64,000 bases of DNA from Atrina japonica (taxonomy: Eukaryota > Mollusca > Bivalvia > Pterioida > Pinnidae): NCBI GenBank assembly GCA_030159075.1, contig BROG01000938.1:1-64000 (forward strand), read 5' to 3'. Positions 23,191 to 35,000 of this stretch are shown piece after piece. The translations under genes and the position numbers were made by a program. The notes under the pieces are model-generated. The model was not told the DNA's origin, made no database searches, and worked only from the letters and a program-made list of their open reading frames with translations. Each line of letters begins with the position of its first letter. Position 1 is the first letter of the stretch.

Positions 23191-23970
23191 TTTCACGGTT
23201 TTATAATTATTCTATATAATACCTAAATATTTCAATTAGTAGAAAAAAATAATGATTTAACAATACTATCCAGATTTCACCATTTTCAATCACATTACAA
23301 ACTGAAACATCTCCCCGGCATGATCTGCAAAATGTGAATTTTACACCGGAAGTGAATTCAGCAGTGAATATAATTCAACAAATTATTAGATGGAATTATT
23401 GGGCATATCGTTTCGTTTGAATGATAATTTTTATTTATTTTTATTTATTCAAATTAAAATGGTATCAGGCACTTCTAATCTTGTTTTGATATTATCGTGG
23501 AAAGCGTTAACCCCAACAATCGCCTAGAGTACAAGGACCAACAACTCTGTATGAAAGATTTATCACAAGTTTAAAAGAGTTATCTCCCTTGAAAGCTACA
23601 CATAAAATAATAAAACAACTCGGTGACTCTAAACGATTTACAAAGCTATACACAGGTCACATTTATATATCGCTGACTTCTTAACTAACGAATAATCAAT
23701 GTAAGATGAACAGATAGGAAGATATAGATATAGATAATTACATAAATAAATAAATAAATAAATAAATAAAGCAGCTAATTAACACGCGTTCGCTTTCTGG
23801 TAAAATCAAAAAGTGAGAACAAGATAAATGTTCCGTAATAACAGAGTCATTATATAACACATAATAATGGTAATAAGAAATAGAATTAAAAAGCAGAATT
23901 TATACATGTACAAGCTATATATAAAGCAAAAGTTGGCTTTATATATCGCTGCATGTACATACATTGCATA

Positions 23971-24190
23971 GGCGTCGGAAGCAAATTGAAAGTGGGGGGG
24001 GGGGGGCTAAACCAACTTAAAACACACACACACCAGAAGTGTGGGGGCGGGGGAGGGCTAAACCAACTTAAAACACACACACGCCAGAAACGTCTTGGGG
24101 ACTAAGCCTCAATTTTCAACACCTATGCCTATCTTTGCAAAAAAAGTGGGGGGCTAAGCCCCCCTAGCCCCCCCTCCCCCGTCTCCGACG
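23971..24190. mobile_element. Small inverted-repeat element, copy 1 (GGCGTCGGAA ends)
   Basis: Begins GGCGTCGGAAGCAAATTGAA and ends CGTCTCCGACG, giving short inverted ends. The interior has two direct copies of GGGCTAAACCAACTTAAAAC, each followed by ACACACAC, and several G or C runs. Confidence 0.7.
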
Positions 24191-24865
24191 ATTTGTAGCA
24201 CAGATGGTGTCTTATACCTTTAATTATTCTATAAAAACAATTTATCAAACGCTACGTTGCTTTTCTTAGTTCACGAATATTGGCAAAATTATGGTGAAAA
24301 TAATACTGTGAGGAAAAATCTTTAATCATCACTGCCCACAATTGAGAAGAGAATTACTACGAGGATCTGAGATATATTCCCGAGAATTTTATAGTTTTGA
24401 TTTAAGAAGCTTAAGCTTAAACTTTTAGAGGTCTTTTTACAACTTCTATACAAAAACTTGGGAACCTGTCAATCATCATCACAAAATTATCACATTGATA
24501 GACAGACCCCCTCCACAATGAAACTGAGGAACATTAGTCCAGACAAGAGTCAATTAAATACTAGGGAATCGGAAATATATGTCCTCAGAGAATTTGAGAA
24601 TTTTATAATTACAATTCCTGGGAAAATGAAACTAGCTTCAATGCATGTTTGTTCTCGCCATCAAAAGTATCACACTGGAATATTGATTGTTGCCCAATGA
24701 TATCTAATAACAGCGCATACACACACACACACGCGCGCACGCTCGTTTGGATTCAAGGGGCATATATGTACAGCAACAATCAACTCTATAACGAACTGCA
24801 TTACTTTTTTTCTGTATTCGGACAGGGTGAGCGCCCTTAAGTTTACAAAAAGTATAATACCTACC

Positions 24866-24875
24866 GTATATATAT

Positions 24876-24968
<93 letters not shown>
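24866..24968. repeat. (TA)n microsatellite, about 100 bp
   Basis: Uninterrupted TA repeats apart from one slip near 24886. Confidence 0.98.
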
Positions 24969-24974
<6 letters not shown>

Positions 24975-25218
24975 GTTGGAAAATTAATAAAAGTAAATTA
25001 GCCTACCAAAATGTTCGCACCTCGTTACGCCCGGCGGGCATAAATAATTATCCTGCCACCCCTCTAACTTGAAATCCTGGATCCACCCTGACTTGACTGT
25101 ATATTTTGGATTTTATTACTTTTGGCTACTCTTTGTTTTATTTCAGTTTCTCTCGAAAGTGTATGCCCTACATATCGATAGATAATTTGACGTTTGCGTT
25201 TTCTCAGCATATACATCA

Positions 25219-25433
25219 GCGTCGGAAGCAAATTGAAAGTGGGGGGGCTTAAACTTTATTTTCCCTAAATCTAACTTTAATTTCCTCTGTTCTATGGACA
25301 GATGGTCAGTCGCAAATATAGACGGCAATGGCAGATGATCTGATGAGACAGAAAGTCCAGTGAATCAAATTAGGTGTGTTAAAATGGCCCTTGACAAAAT
25401 AAAACAGTTTAACCCCGCCCCGGTTCCGACGCC
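25219..25433. mobile_element. Small inverted-repeat element, copy 2 (GGCGTCGGAA ends)
   Basis: Begins GCGTCGGAAGCAAATTGAAA, with GTGGGGGGGCTTAAAC following as in copy 1, and ends GGTTCCGACGCC, the reverse complement of GGCGTCGGAACC. Similar in length to copy 1 (about 215 bp), but the interiors have diverged. Confidence 0.72.
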
Positions 25434-25527
25434 AATGATATGTGAACATGAAAAATTATTTGAAAACAAAATTCGCATTGGATAAAAATGATACATAACT
25501 ACGCACTATACGATTTCCCGCTTTTGC

Positions 25528-25530
<3 letters not shown>

Positions 25531-25588
<58 letters not shown>
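25531..25588. repeat. (GA)n microsatellite
   Basis: Pure GA repeat of about 58 bp, roughly 360 bp upstream of the amphiphysin-like start codon. Confidence 0.98.
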
Positions 25589-25592
<4 letters not shown>

Positions 25593-25793
25593 GCGTTAAA
25601 AGTCTTTTTATGAATTAAATATGAAAAGTAGGACACTGAGTTTCTGAAATTTATTTTTCGTTTTTTTTTTATTTGTTATATCCATTTCACTTTGCCTTCC
25701 TTGTGATATTTACCTCTTCCTGGATTTTAGTTAATTAAAATGTTTTTTGAATTCACAGACAGAATATCTTCTAAAAAAATCTGCTTTATTTGG

Positions 25794-25859
25794 ATGATCT
25801 TCCTCCATCGAACACTCAAAAATGTTTTGAGACGAGCCATCGACCGAATTCTCCTGTGA
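25794..25859 (+). other. Possible upstream ORF in the amphiphysin-like 5' region
   Basis: ATG at 25794 followed by 20 further codons and TGA, out of frame with the main start. It matters only if the transcript begins upstream of it, which the sequence cannot show. TCCT|GTGAGTAAC at its end also resembles a splice donor. Confidence 0.3.
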
Positions 25860-25951
25860 GTAACAGTAATGAAACTGACTATAAACGTGGGACAGGTCAC
25901 TCGCTCGCCAATCAGAAAAGTTATGACAAATCTGTCAATGAAAACACAAAT

Positions 25952-26020
25952 ATGGCAGAGCACAGCAAGGGAGGGCTGTTTACACGAGCGCAGAAAACTT
26001 TTTCTCGCACCAAAGCCAAG
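25952..26020 (+). CDS. Amphiphysin-like exon 1 (start codon, H0 helix)
   Basis: 23 codons, [20 protein letters not shown] then KAK, with donor AAG|GTATGT in phase 0. The open frame extends upstream to 25775 but contains no earlier ATG, and the family start (MAEMGSKG in BIN1) supports this one. Confidence 0.9.
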
Positions 26021-29000
26021 GTATGTTTTAATAAATGCAACTGACTAGTACATTTAAATCTTCGAAATATAAATTTCTATTAAAATAAAGTTAGTTGTAC
26101 TTTAATTAACGACGAGAAAACTAAAGATGTCCTAACAGGTGCGCGCTGAACCGTAGATCTATATTGTACGTTTGTATTGAACTGGCGTGAAATATGTCAT
26201 TTAGACCTATTTTGTGTATATATTTTTCGTATGAAACGGGTTAAATATCTAAAACATATTTTGTTATTTTTATTTTTTTTGTCGTGTTCTAATTATTGTG
26301 CACATATTTTTAATATAGAAAATCTAAACATGATTTAAGGAAGTAATTAAATATATATTCATTTATACAAAATAACCACGGGATATACGGATATACGATT
26401 TTCCCCGTTTTTCTGTGACATAGGTATCAACATATCGTCTGGCATTTAAATCTCTGTATCTAATCCGCTTATATAACTGGTGATAAAAATAAACATTGGA
26501 AGATATTGAAAGTGGGATTCAATGTTTTTTTTTTTTAATTTTTTTATTTTTGCTATTTATTTGAAGTTAAATATAGCACTGATTAATACATGTACATGTA
26601 GATAAAAATAGATCTACTGTGATTCATTTAATTGGGGCTATCTTAAAATGGGTGAGCTTTACATACAAGAGCATAATGATTACAAGTAATGATATTGTTT
26701 GATAGATCTATATTGCTTGTTTGTTTTCTTTTTTTACATACCTGTAATATATATATATATAAACAAACATCCTGACCAGTCATATTTCACTTTCATGGAA
26801 ATGTCATAATTTAAAGGTAAAGTGCTACAAATTTTGACCTGCGCTACGGGCCCCTATAAATTTACATTCTTTATTGGTGGCAAGTATGATTATAATAACA
26901 ACAATAACAAACAATTTATTGCACGTACCATAAGGGTATACATGTGTTATTGTTTTAGTATCTAGTGTAAACATACAGTGTCATACATCATAACATGTAC
27001 ATGTAGATGACTTTTATATCACCATATATCTAGAAAATGGGTCTCCCAGAATAGAAGGTGGTACGTGTCTTTCAGAATAAGATTGATTATTAAATGAATC
27101 ATTATAAAAAAAATTTAAAATGCTGATACAGATTCCATACTTGCCAAGTCTCCCCCATAAATAGGGACATTCCCTATTTTTTATGTAAAATTTTGATAAT
27201 TTCCTAAAGACAAATGCATGTCTCCTCCATGAAAATTTTTAATTTTCCTATTAATTCTTTCTAAAATTTAGAGTTTCCCCCATGAGATTCAAAAATCTCC
27301 CATGAAAATTTTTCAAGGTTGGCAAGTCTGAGGTTCTTAAAACTTAATTGGTCTAGGGACTTTTGCTAAATGTAATTTTGGGCTTTAATTTGCTGTCTCA
27401 CCCCTCTGGTCGGTGTGGGTCCAAGCCCCACTGGAACCTACATGTAAGCTGATTATTTTTTGGGGGATGTGTACTCATAGTCGTATATCCATGGAAAGCC
27501 TGTGTTCTTTTCCAGTGTTCTCTAATCTCTGTAACAAGGTTTTTCTCCCCTGCCATTAAAAACTGTTCATCACTTTATAATACATATGCATTGTATTCCT
27601 GGAAAAAAAAAATGTCAAGTTTGATGCATTCCAGCCACAAAAAAACTAAAACCAGAAATTGTCGGAACCCATTTTCAGGTTAGCCTAAAAGGAATGACCG
27701 TAACCTGCAGGTTATGTTAGCAACAACGAAGACATAAAAATGAAATCATCGAGAACAAAAAGGAGATTACGTTATATGTATTTGTCATAACCTGGACAAT
27801 CGCTCCAGTGTTATTTTGTGGTCTATGTATTTATCATCAGTTACACAAACAAACAAACAATCAATAGAAGAAGTTAACACAAGAACGGTGTCGAAAAGAT
27901 CCACATATATGTACCTCCGTATTATGGATGAATCAATAGAATAAGATGGATGCACGATTAATTACTAATGATCCGCGACATTTCTGCATGTAATTTGATG
28001 ACGTGGGTTGTTTTATTTTCTTGTGTCTTGTAACATCGGCCCATAAACATGAAAAATACATGTACCATGAACGGAGAAATACAAAGATAATTATAGCCCA
28101 TAATTTATCTGGATTATTTCACCCAGATCATCGTCATATGATTTGGCATTTATGATTTCGAGTTGGCTTTTGATAATGTACTTCTTTACACTTGGTTATT
28201 ATGTATAAAACTTTGGCATTATGTTTATAATATATATGTTCCGTAGTTTAGTTGGCCAAAGAGAGTCGTCGTGGCTCCGTGGTAGAGTGCTTGATTTGCA
28301 ACCAGAGGGTCGCAGGTTCGTGCCTTGGCGAGGGCGACTGGCTTTTCCTGTCCTTTCGGACTGAGACAGATAAAACCGAGGTCCCATGTTACAGTAGGTG
28401 TCAGCACGTGAACCCTCATTGCTCAGTGGCCATAAGTGCTGAGCATATGGCTTATATTGGTAGATATGACAACAGGAATTTGGGTGACGTTTTCTTGTCC
28501 ACCCTGTTGTTGTGATTGTTCGTGGACGTGATGTTGGTTTAGTACATTCAACTTAACGTTGGTCAATTTGGGATTGGTGCTAAAAGGTGAGTTCACTTGT
28601 GTGCCTGTTGTTTGTGAGGCTTTGTTTGTTTTTGTCCTATGTGGGGGTGATATTATGCTCTAATATTTATTTGCCAGGTCCGTGGGGTTTTGCCAAGGTA
28701 CTTGACAGGGCTCACTCACGGTTTCTTGCCGGGGTATTGCAAGGTGAAATTATAAAAAGAAACCAGAGAGCACTGAACTGAACGTTACAGGAAAACCAGC
28801 ACCGAACAGAGGTCACGTACAAAACACGACAGAACCAACAACGAAGCAAAGAAACGAAAAAAAAGGAGAGACAGCAAAAACAAAAGTAACGGTAAACAGA
28901 GGAGCACAAAGACAAGCGAACACAGAACAGAGGAAACAAAAGACACCCAGGGAGAAAGAGAAGAGAAAAAAACACAAACCGACAAATAAGATAAAGGTGG

Positions 29001-32000
29001 AAAGTGAGAAAGGAAAGCAGAAAAAAAACAAAACAAAAAAAAAGACGAGAACAGAGACGGACAAGACCACCAACGAAAACACAAGGAAAGGAAGGCGTAC
29101 GGAAAGGAAAACGAAAAGCGGGAAAAAGAGAGGGGACGGAAGACGTCGAAGTAAAAAAGGGAAACAACAAAGGAGCAGCGAACAAAAAGAAGCAGGCACA
29201 AAAGGGGAAACGGAAGACCAACAGGAAAGTGCGACAAAGGAAAAAAAAACAAGAAAAGGAAAAGGTAAGAAAAGAAGACACAGAAATAAGTAAAGAAAGA
29301 AACCAAAGGAAACAAAGAAAAACAGAAAAAAAAGCAAAGAAAAAGAGACATAAACAAACTGAGACAAGCCGGCACCACGAGCACGAGCCAAGAAAGTAGG
29401 GGAGAACAAGACAAGAAGTAAAACACAAAAAGAGATAAAGAGCAGAAACAAAAGAGAAAAACAGAACGGAGACCAAAGCGAAAAATAACGCAAAAGTCAG
29501 CAGAGAGAAAAGGCGCACGAAGGAACCCGAAAGAGAACAAAAAAAAAACAAAAAAAAAGACAGCACACAAGAAGATAAAGACCGTCGACAAAGAGAGCAA
29601 GGAAAAAAGAAAGAAAAGCTAAGGACGAGGAAAGCCAGAGAAGAGAACCAAGGAAGGCCGGCGACGCGAAAAGCACAACCAAAGAGAAAGGAAGCAGGAA
29701 GAACAAAAAAAAGGAAGGTTAAAGAAAAAAACGAAAGCAAAAAACAACAGGGAAAGGGAAAAGAGAAAGAGCAAAAGCGAAGGGACGGAGGGACGACAAC
29801 GGACAAAAAAGACGGGTAGAAAGAAGAGGTCGAAGTGACAAGTAAAAAAACGACAAGGACGTTCGAGAGGGGAAGAAAAAACAAAGGGCACAACAACAGA
29901 AAGACAAAACAGGCACAAAGAGAAAAAAGCAGAGGAAAAAACGTTAAAAGAATAAGAGAAAAAGAAGAAACACCACCACGGGACAAGGAACCAAACACAG
30001 TGGACAAAAAAGAGGAAAGAAGCGGAGGACCAGAGCAAGAACTCCGAAAAAAGCTAGGAAGAAACGAAATCCGAACAGCAGAGAAAAAAGTAAGGAAGAG
30101 GGAACCGGCAAGAAGCACAGAAAAGACAGGGAACAACAAGAAAGAGAGAGGAGCCATCGCTAAGACCAGCAGCGAGGGAAAGAAGAAGAGAGCGGAAAAC
30201 GGAAAAAAAACTAGACCACAACGACAGAGACACCGAGAACAAGACAAGTAAAGAAACGGAGTGAATCGGGGAGTTAGAGGGCAACCCAGAGCGTAAGAAA
30301 GAGAAAAACGGGAGGAAATAGAAGCAAAAAGCAAAAACGACCGGCCAGAGGTAACAAGAGAGAAAGAAACAAAGAAAGAGGCCGAGGAAAGAGAAAAGAA
30401 GAAACGAGGACGACAAAGACAAGGCCAAAAAGGGGAGGAAGGCAAGCCAGCAGAAAAAAAAAACAAAAAAAGGAGGGTACGCGGGGAGACACGGAAGGAA
30501 TAAACAAAAAAAAGAAGCAGACAGAGGAATCGAGAGAACGACGACAACGGGCGGACGAAAAACAGCAAATACAAAAAAAGGAAAAACGTACAACAAGCGC
30601 CGAACCGGGAAAAACACACCAAGGAGAGAAATCAAAACAAAGGACCGAAAAAGTACGGAGACGGAGGAGACTAAGGACAAAAGCACAAAGAAAGCGGCGA
30701 GGCAGCCTCAAGAAAAAAAGAAAAAACAAACAAAGGAGAGAAAAATCAGAAAAAATGAAGAAAAAAAAAGTAAATGGAGTCAAAGGAGGTGCAACCACGC
30801 GCCACGAAGAACACAACACGCAGCAAAAAAAAACAAAGGAGACACAAAGAAACGACGAAGAGGAGAAAGCAAGGGGAACAACACAAGGAAGAGGGCAGAA
30901 CCCGCACAACACACGAGACTAGAAAACCGCCAGGGAACAGGAGAAGAAGGAAAAAGATCATAAAGACCAGGAAAGACCGCAGAACGGAGGCAAGCAGACA
31001 AAAAAGGAGAAATAACAGTAAAGAAAAAGAAGCAGAACACAAAAGAGAAAAGGAATAAAGACCGGACGCAGACAAAAAAAGAAAAAACAGTAGAGAAACA
31101 GTTAAAGAAAAACAAGAAAAGAAGAAAAAAAGCAAAGTAGGAACTCCAGTTAAGAAAAAATGAACGGCACAAAGAAAATAACAAAAAAGGACAGCAGAGG
31201 GGCGAAAAAGACAGACAAGGGACGAACGCCGAAGAACCAAGACAGAAGAAGTACAGGAAAGCACTACCGGAAGGTTAAGGAAAGAGAAGACAAAAAAGTA
31301 AAAAAGTACAAGGGTACCACGCGAGACACACCAGGCAAACGGAGAAGAAAAGACAAAGAAGGAAAAAACAAAATAAACCGATAAAGATAAAGACATAAAG
31401 AAAAGAGAACGAACAAACCGAAGGACCTCGCAGTGAGGAAAAAAGGACAAGAACATCAGAAGCAAGCAAAGAGCGAAAAAAGCAAAAAGAAAGGAACAGA
31501 CAATAAAGCGAGGCCGACGGAGAGACAGAGTAAAAAGAAAAGAACGAGAACAACAGAGACAAAAAAAAAAAGGACGAGAAAAAAGAAAAAAGAAAAAGAC
31601 AAAAAAGAAAGAGAGACGCGAGGACAACAAATACAGAACAGAAGCGAGAACAAGGGCACAGGAAAAAGGAAGAGGAAGAAATAGAAGAAAAGAAGCACTC
31701 GGCGAGAAGAAATAGCAGGCGAATAAAAAAAAAAACGAAGGAAAAAGGGTAGGGAGGAAACGACCACGAACAAAACAGGAAAGGGGAAAGGAGACACGTC
31801 ACAAAAAAAAGAAGGACCCCAAGGAAAGAGCACAAGAAAAAAGTGAAGAAAAAGAAACGCAGGAAGAAAAACGAATCGAACAACAAAAAGAGCAAAAGGA
31901 AACAACGGTAAGTAAAAAAAAACAAAAAAAAGACGAAAAGTAAAGAAAAACAAGAAAAAGCAGAGAGAAGACAGAACGACGGGACAGGAAAAGGGAAACA

Positions 32001-35000
32001 GCAAAGGCAAAGAAAGAAGAAAGAAATAGAACAGAACGAAAAAACGCGAAAAGAAAGGCAGAAAACAAAAGAAGGAGCCAAAAGGTAAGGAAGAGAAAAT
32101 AAGCGAAACCGAGAGAAAACAAGGAAGAAACAGGACGGGAACTAGAAAAAGAAACGAAAAGACAGACAAACAAAGAAAGAGAGGTAAGAACGAGAGAAAG
32201 GCCAACACCCCAAAAAGTGAGGCGGCCAAAGAGGAGGGAAGATTACGCACAGAGCAACGAACACGTGAAAAAGAAAAGAAACAAGCAAACAGGGGCGAAA
32301 GAAAGCAAGACACAAAAAAGAAAGAACCCAAAACACAAAAAAAAACCAGACGGGCAACAAGAAAAAGAGGAAAAGAAAGGAAGGAAAGCAGAGCAAAAAA
32401 AAAAAACAAAAAGAAGACAAAAAGACGGGCAAAGGGGTAGAAAGCAGAAGAAAGGGAAAAGAGAACAGCGGAAGGACGGACAAAAGAGAGCGAATCGCAA
32501 AACGACAGACAACCCACGTAGACAACGGTCAAGGAAAAGTGTAAGCAAAAAGAAGAAACCACCACAAGAAAAAGACGGAGGCACCGACGGCGAAGGGACA
32601 ACAATCGCAGATCACGAGAAAAACGGGACAACAGAAAAGAATAACAAAAGCACACAAACGCGAAAGCACAAGAAAAGTATCAGTAAAGGGAAGTCAAAAG
32701 GGAAACACCGCCGGAAACCCAGGCGAGAAGCGGAAAAACGACTAAAAACAAACAAACAAAGAAGCCCGGGTAGAAAAAACAATAGAGCGAAGCCGAACGG
32801 AGAAAGAAAAAACAGAAAGGGAAACAGAGACAAACGCAAACACGCACAGAAAAACGAGGGGACCCGGGGCCACAAGAAAGCACTCGTTCAAGAAGAAAAG
32901 GGTTTAGGAAGGCCCAGACCCAAAAAAGGGAAGAGAAAAAGGACAAAAAAAAAAACGAAAAAAGCGGAACACCACCCCCAAAAAAAGCCAACTCAGATAG
33001 AAGAAGAGAAACTGAAGAAAAAACGAAGGGAAAAAATGGAAAAGGAGGAAGAAAAAGAGAGAAACGAAAAAAAGACAAAAAGAGTAGGGCAGAAAAGTCG
33101 ACGAGGGGCGAAAGAAGAAAATGTTCACTCACGAAAAGAGAGAAAAGACAGAAGAAGACAACAGCAAAGCAGAGCAGAAAAAGGAGGCAAGAAGAGAAAA
33201 AGACACGAAAACAAAGAGAAGAGAGAGACGAGGGGGAGAGTAAGAGGCAAAAAAACAAAGACAAAGAGTTAAAGGACGGAAAAAGCAAAGAGACAGAACA
33301 GGAAAGAAAAGCAGGAAAGAAAGCGAAGAAAGGGCGGCACATCAAGAAGGAAACAGCGAAGTGACAAAGAACGACCCAACAGACAAAGAAACGGGAAACG
33401 AAACAAACAAAGGACAAACAAAACAACCAGAAAAAGCGAAGAAAAGTACAAAAAGAGCACAACGAAAAAGAAACAATGAGAAAGACAGAAAAGAAAAGAA
33501 AAAAAGAACGAAAAAGAAAACAAAAAACACAAAGAAGGGCAGAAAAGAAAGGGAAGAACGAAAACAAACAGAAGACAACAAAACAAGGATCCGCCACACA
33601 ACCGAGCAGAGGAAATGAGACGCCCACGCACAAGAACAGAAACCCAGAGAAAGAAATACAGGAAATCGACGCAGCGACAAAAGCCACGCAACCGAACAAG
33701 AAAGAGTAAAAAAACAGGAAAGTAAAGAGCGAAGGGACACACCGAACGACACAAGGAAAACAAAAAAAAAGGAGCGCAAGAGGGACAGCAGAAAAAGGTA
33801 GAAAAGAAAAAAAATGCGAGCCGGCACAGGGTTTGCCAGCAAAAAGAGAAAAAAGCGAACGGGGAAAGGAAAAAAAGCGAGCAAGAGAAAACAACAAAAA
33901 GAGAAGGGAGCAACGCCGACGCGCGCAACAGGAGGCACGCCGGAGCGATGGAACAGAAACGAGTAAAAAAAACAGGAAACGAACAGGGAAGGAGAAAAAA
34001 AAGCACGAAAAGGCGCAGAAAAGACAAGAGGAAAGTTAGATAAATAAGAGAGCAGAACGGACAACAGAAGTAGACGTACGCCCAACATAACCGAAAAGAC
34101 CAAGAACAAAACAAGGACAGGACAGCTGACCAACAAGGGAGAGAAAAGGACAACACAAAGAAGACGGGAAGAAGCAAAACAGCAAGCAAAGAAAAACAAA
34201 GAAAAACAGAAACAACCAACAAAGGAACAGAAAAAGGAGGGATAAACCAAAAAAGAAGAGAAAGACACAAGTCGAGCAGAACAATACCGAGGACAAAAGG
34301 AAAAGGGTAAAGCAAGAGAAAGAGCAGAAGGGAAGAGGAAAAAAAAAACACAAAAAAGAAGAGGAAAAAAAACCACCAAAACGGCAGAGACAAAGAGGAA
34401 AGAAAGAAAAAAAAAGGGACAAAAGAAAAAATCAGGAGGCGCGATAAAAAGAAAAGAGACAAACAAAGACCGCGAGGGAAAGAGCAACAAGAGGAGACAC
34501 AGCAAAGGGGAGGGCGAGAGGGGTACAAAAACCAAAGGAAACAAAAAAAAAGAGAAACAAGGCAAAGCCGCGACAAAAGGCGAAAAAAGTGTAAAGGCGG
34601 CGGCAGAAACAACGGAGCCAAGGGGCGAACGTACAAGAAAGAAACGACTGTTGTGAAGACAAAAAGGAGAGAACCACAGAACGAGCAACGACTCGACAAG
34701 GGTAAAAGGAGGGAGAAAGCACCAAGAAAGAGCGCCAAAGGAAACAAAGAAAACACGACAGAACACAACAGAACGAAAAAACAGGGAGAAAAGGAGAGAA
34801 AGACAAAGCAGAAGAAAAAACCAAAAAGAGGGAAAAGAGGTAAAAAGAATAAGCACGCAAGAAGGAACACGAAGTAACGATAGGAAAAAGGTCAGTAAAA
34901 AAAGAAACGCGACAGAAAGCGGGAAGAGTTAAAAGGACCAGGAGAGCAAACAAAGAAAAGGAAAAAACACAAGGGCAAAGGAAGAGAAGAGGGGTTGAGG

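Larger units (their letters stand above)
23191..25951. promoter_or_regulatory. Divergent intergenic region between PSMD3 and the amphiphysin-like gene
   Basis: Must hold both 5' UTRs and promoters, since the genes are head to head about 2.76 kb apart. I see no TATA box or CpG-rich core that I would trust. It contains (AAAT)n at about 23743-23770, two GGCGTCGGAA elements, (AC)n near 24718-24735, (TA)n at 24866-24968 and (GA)n at 25531-25588. Confidence 0.55.

Noticed and set aside
25790..25951. 54-residue N-terminal extension of the amphiphysin-like protein
   Set aside because: The in-frame extension contains no ATG, and the family's amphipathic helix begins right at the ATG at 25952.
28252..28515. 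87-codon frame with apparent protein-like composition
   Set aside because: It is read through a tRNA-derived SINE. Similar peptides arise from other SINE copies (40855-41037, 2034-2243).
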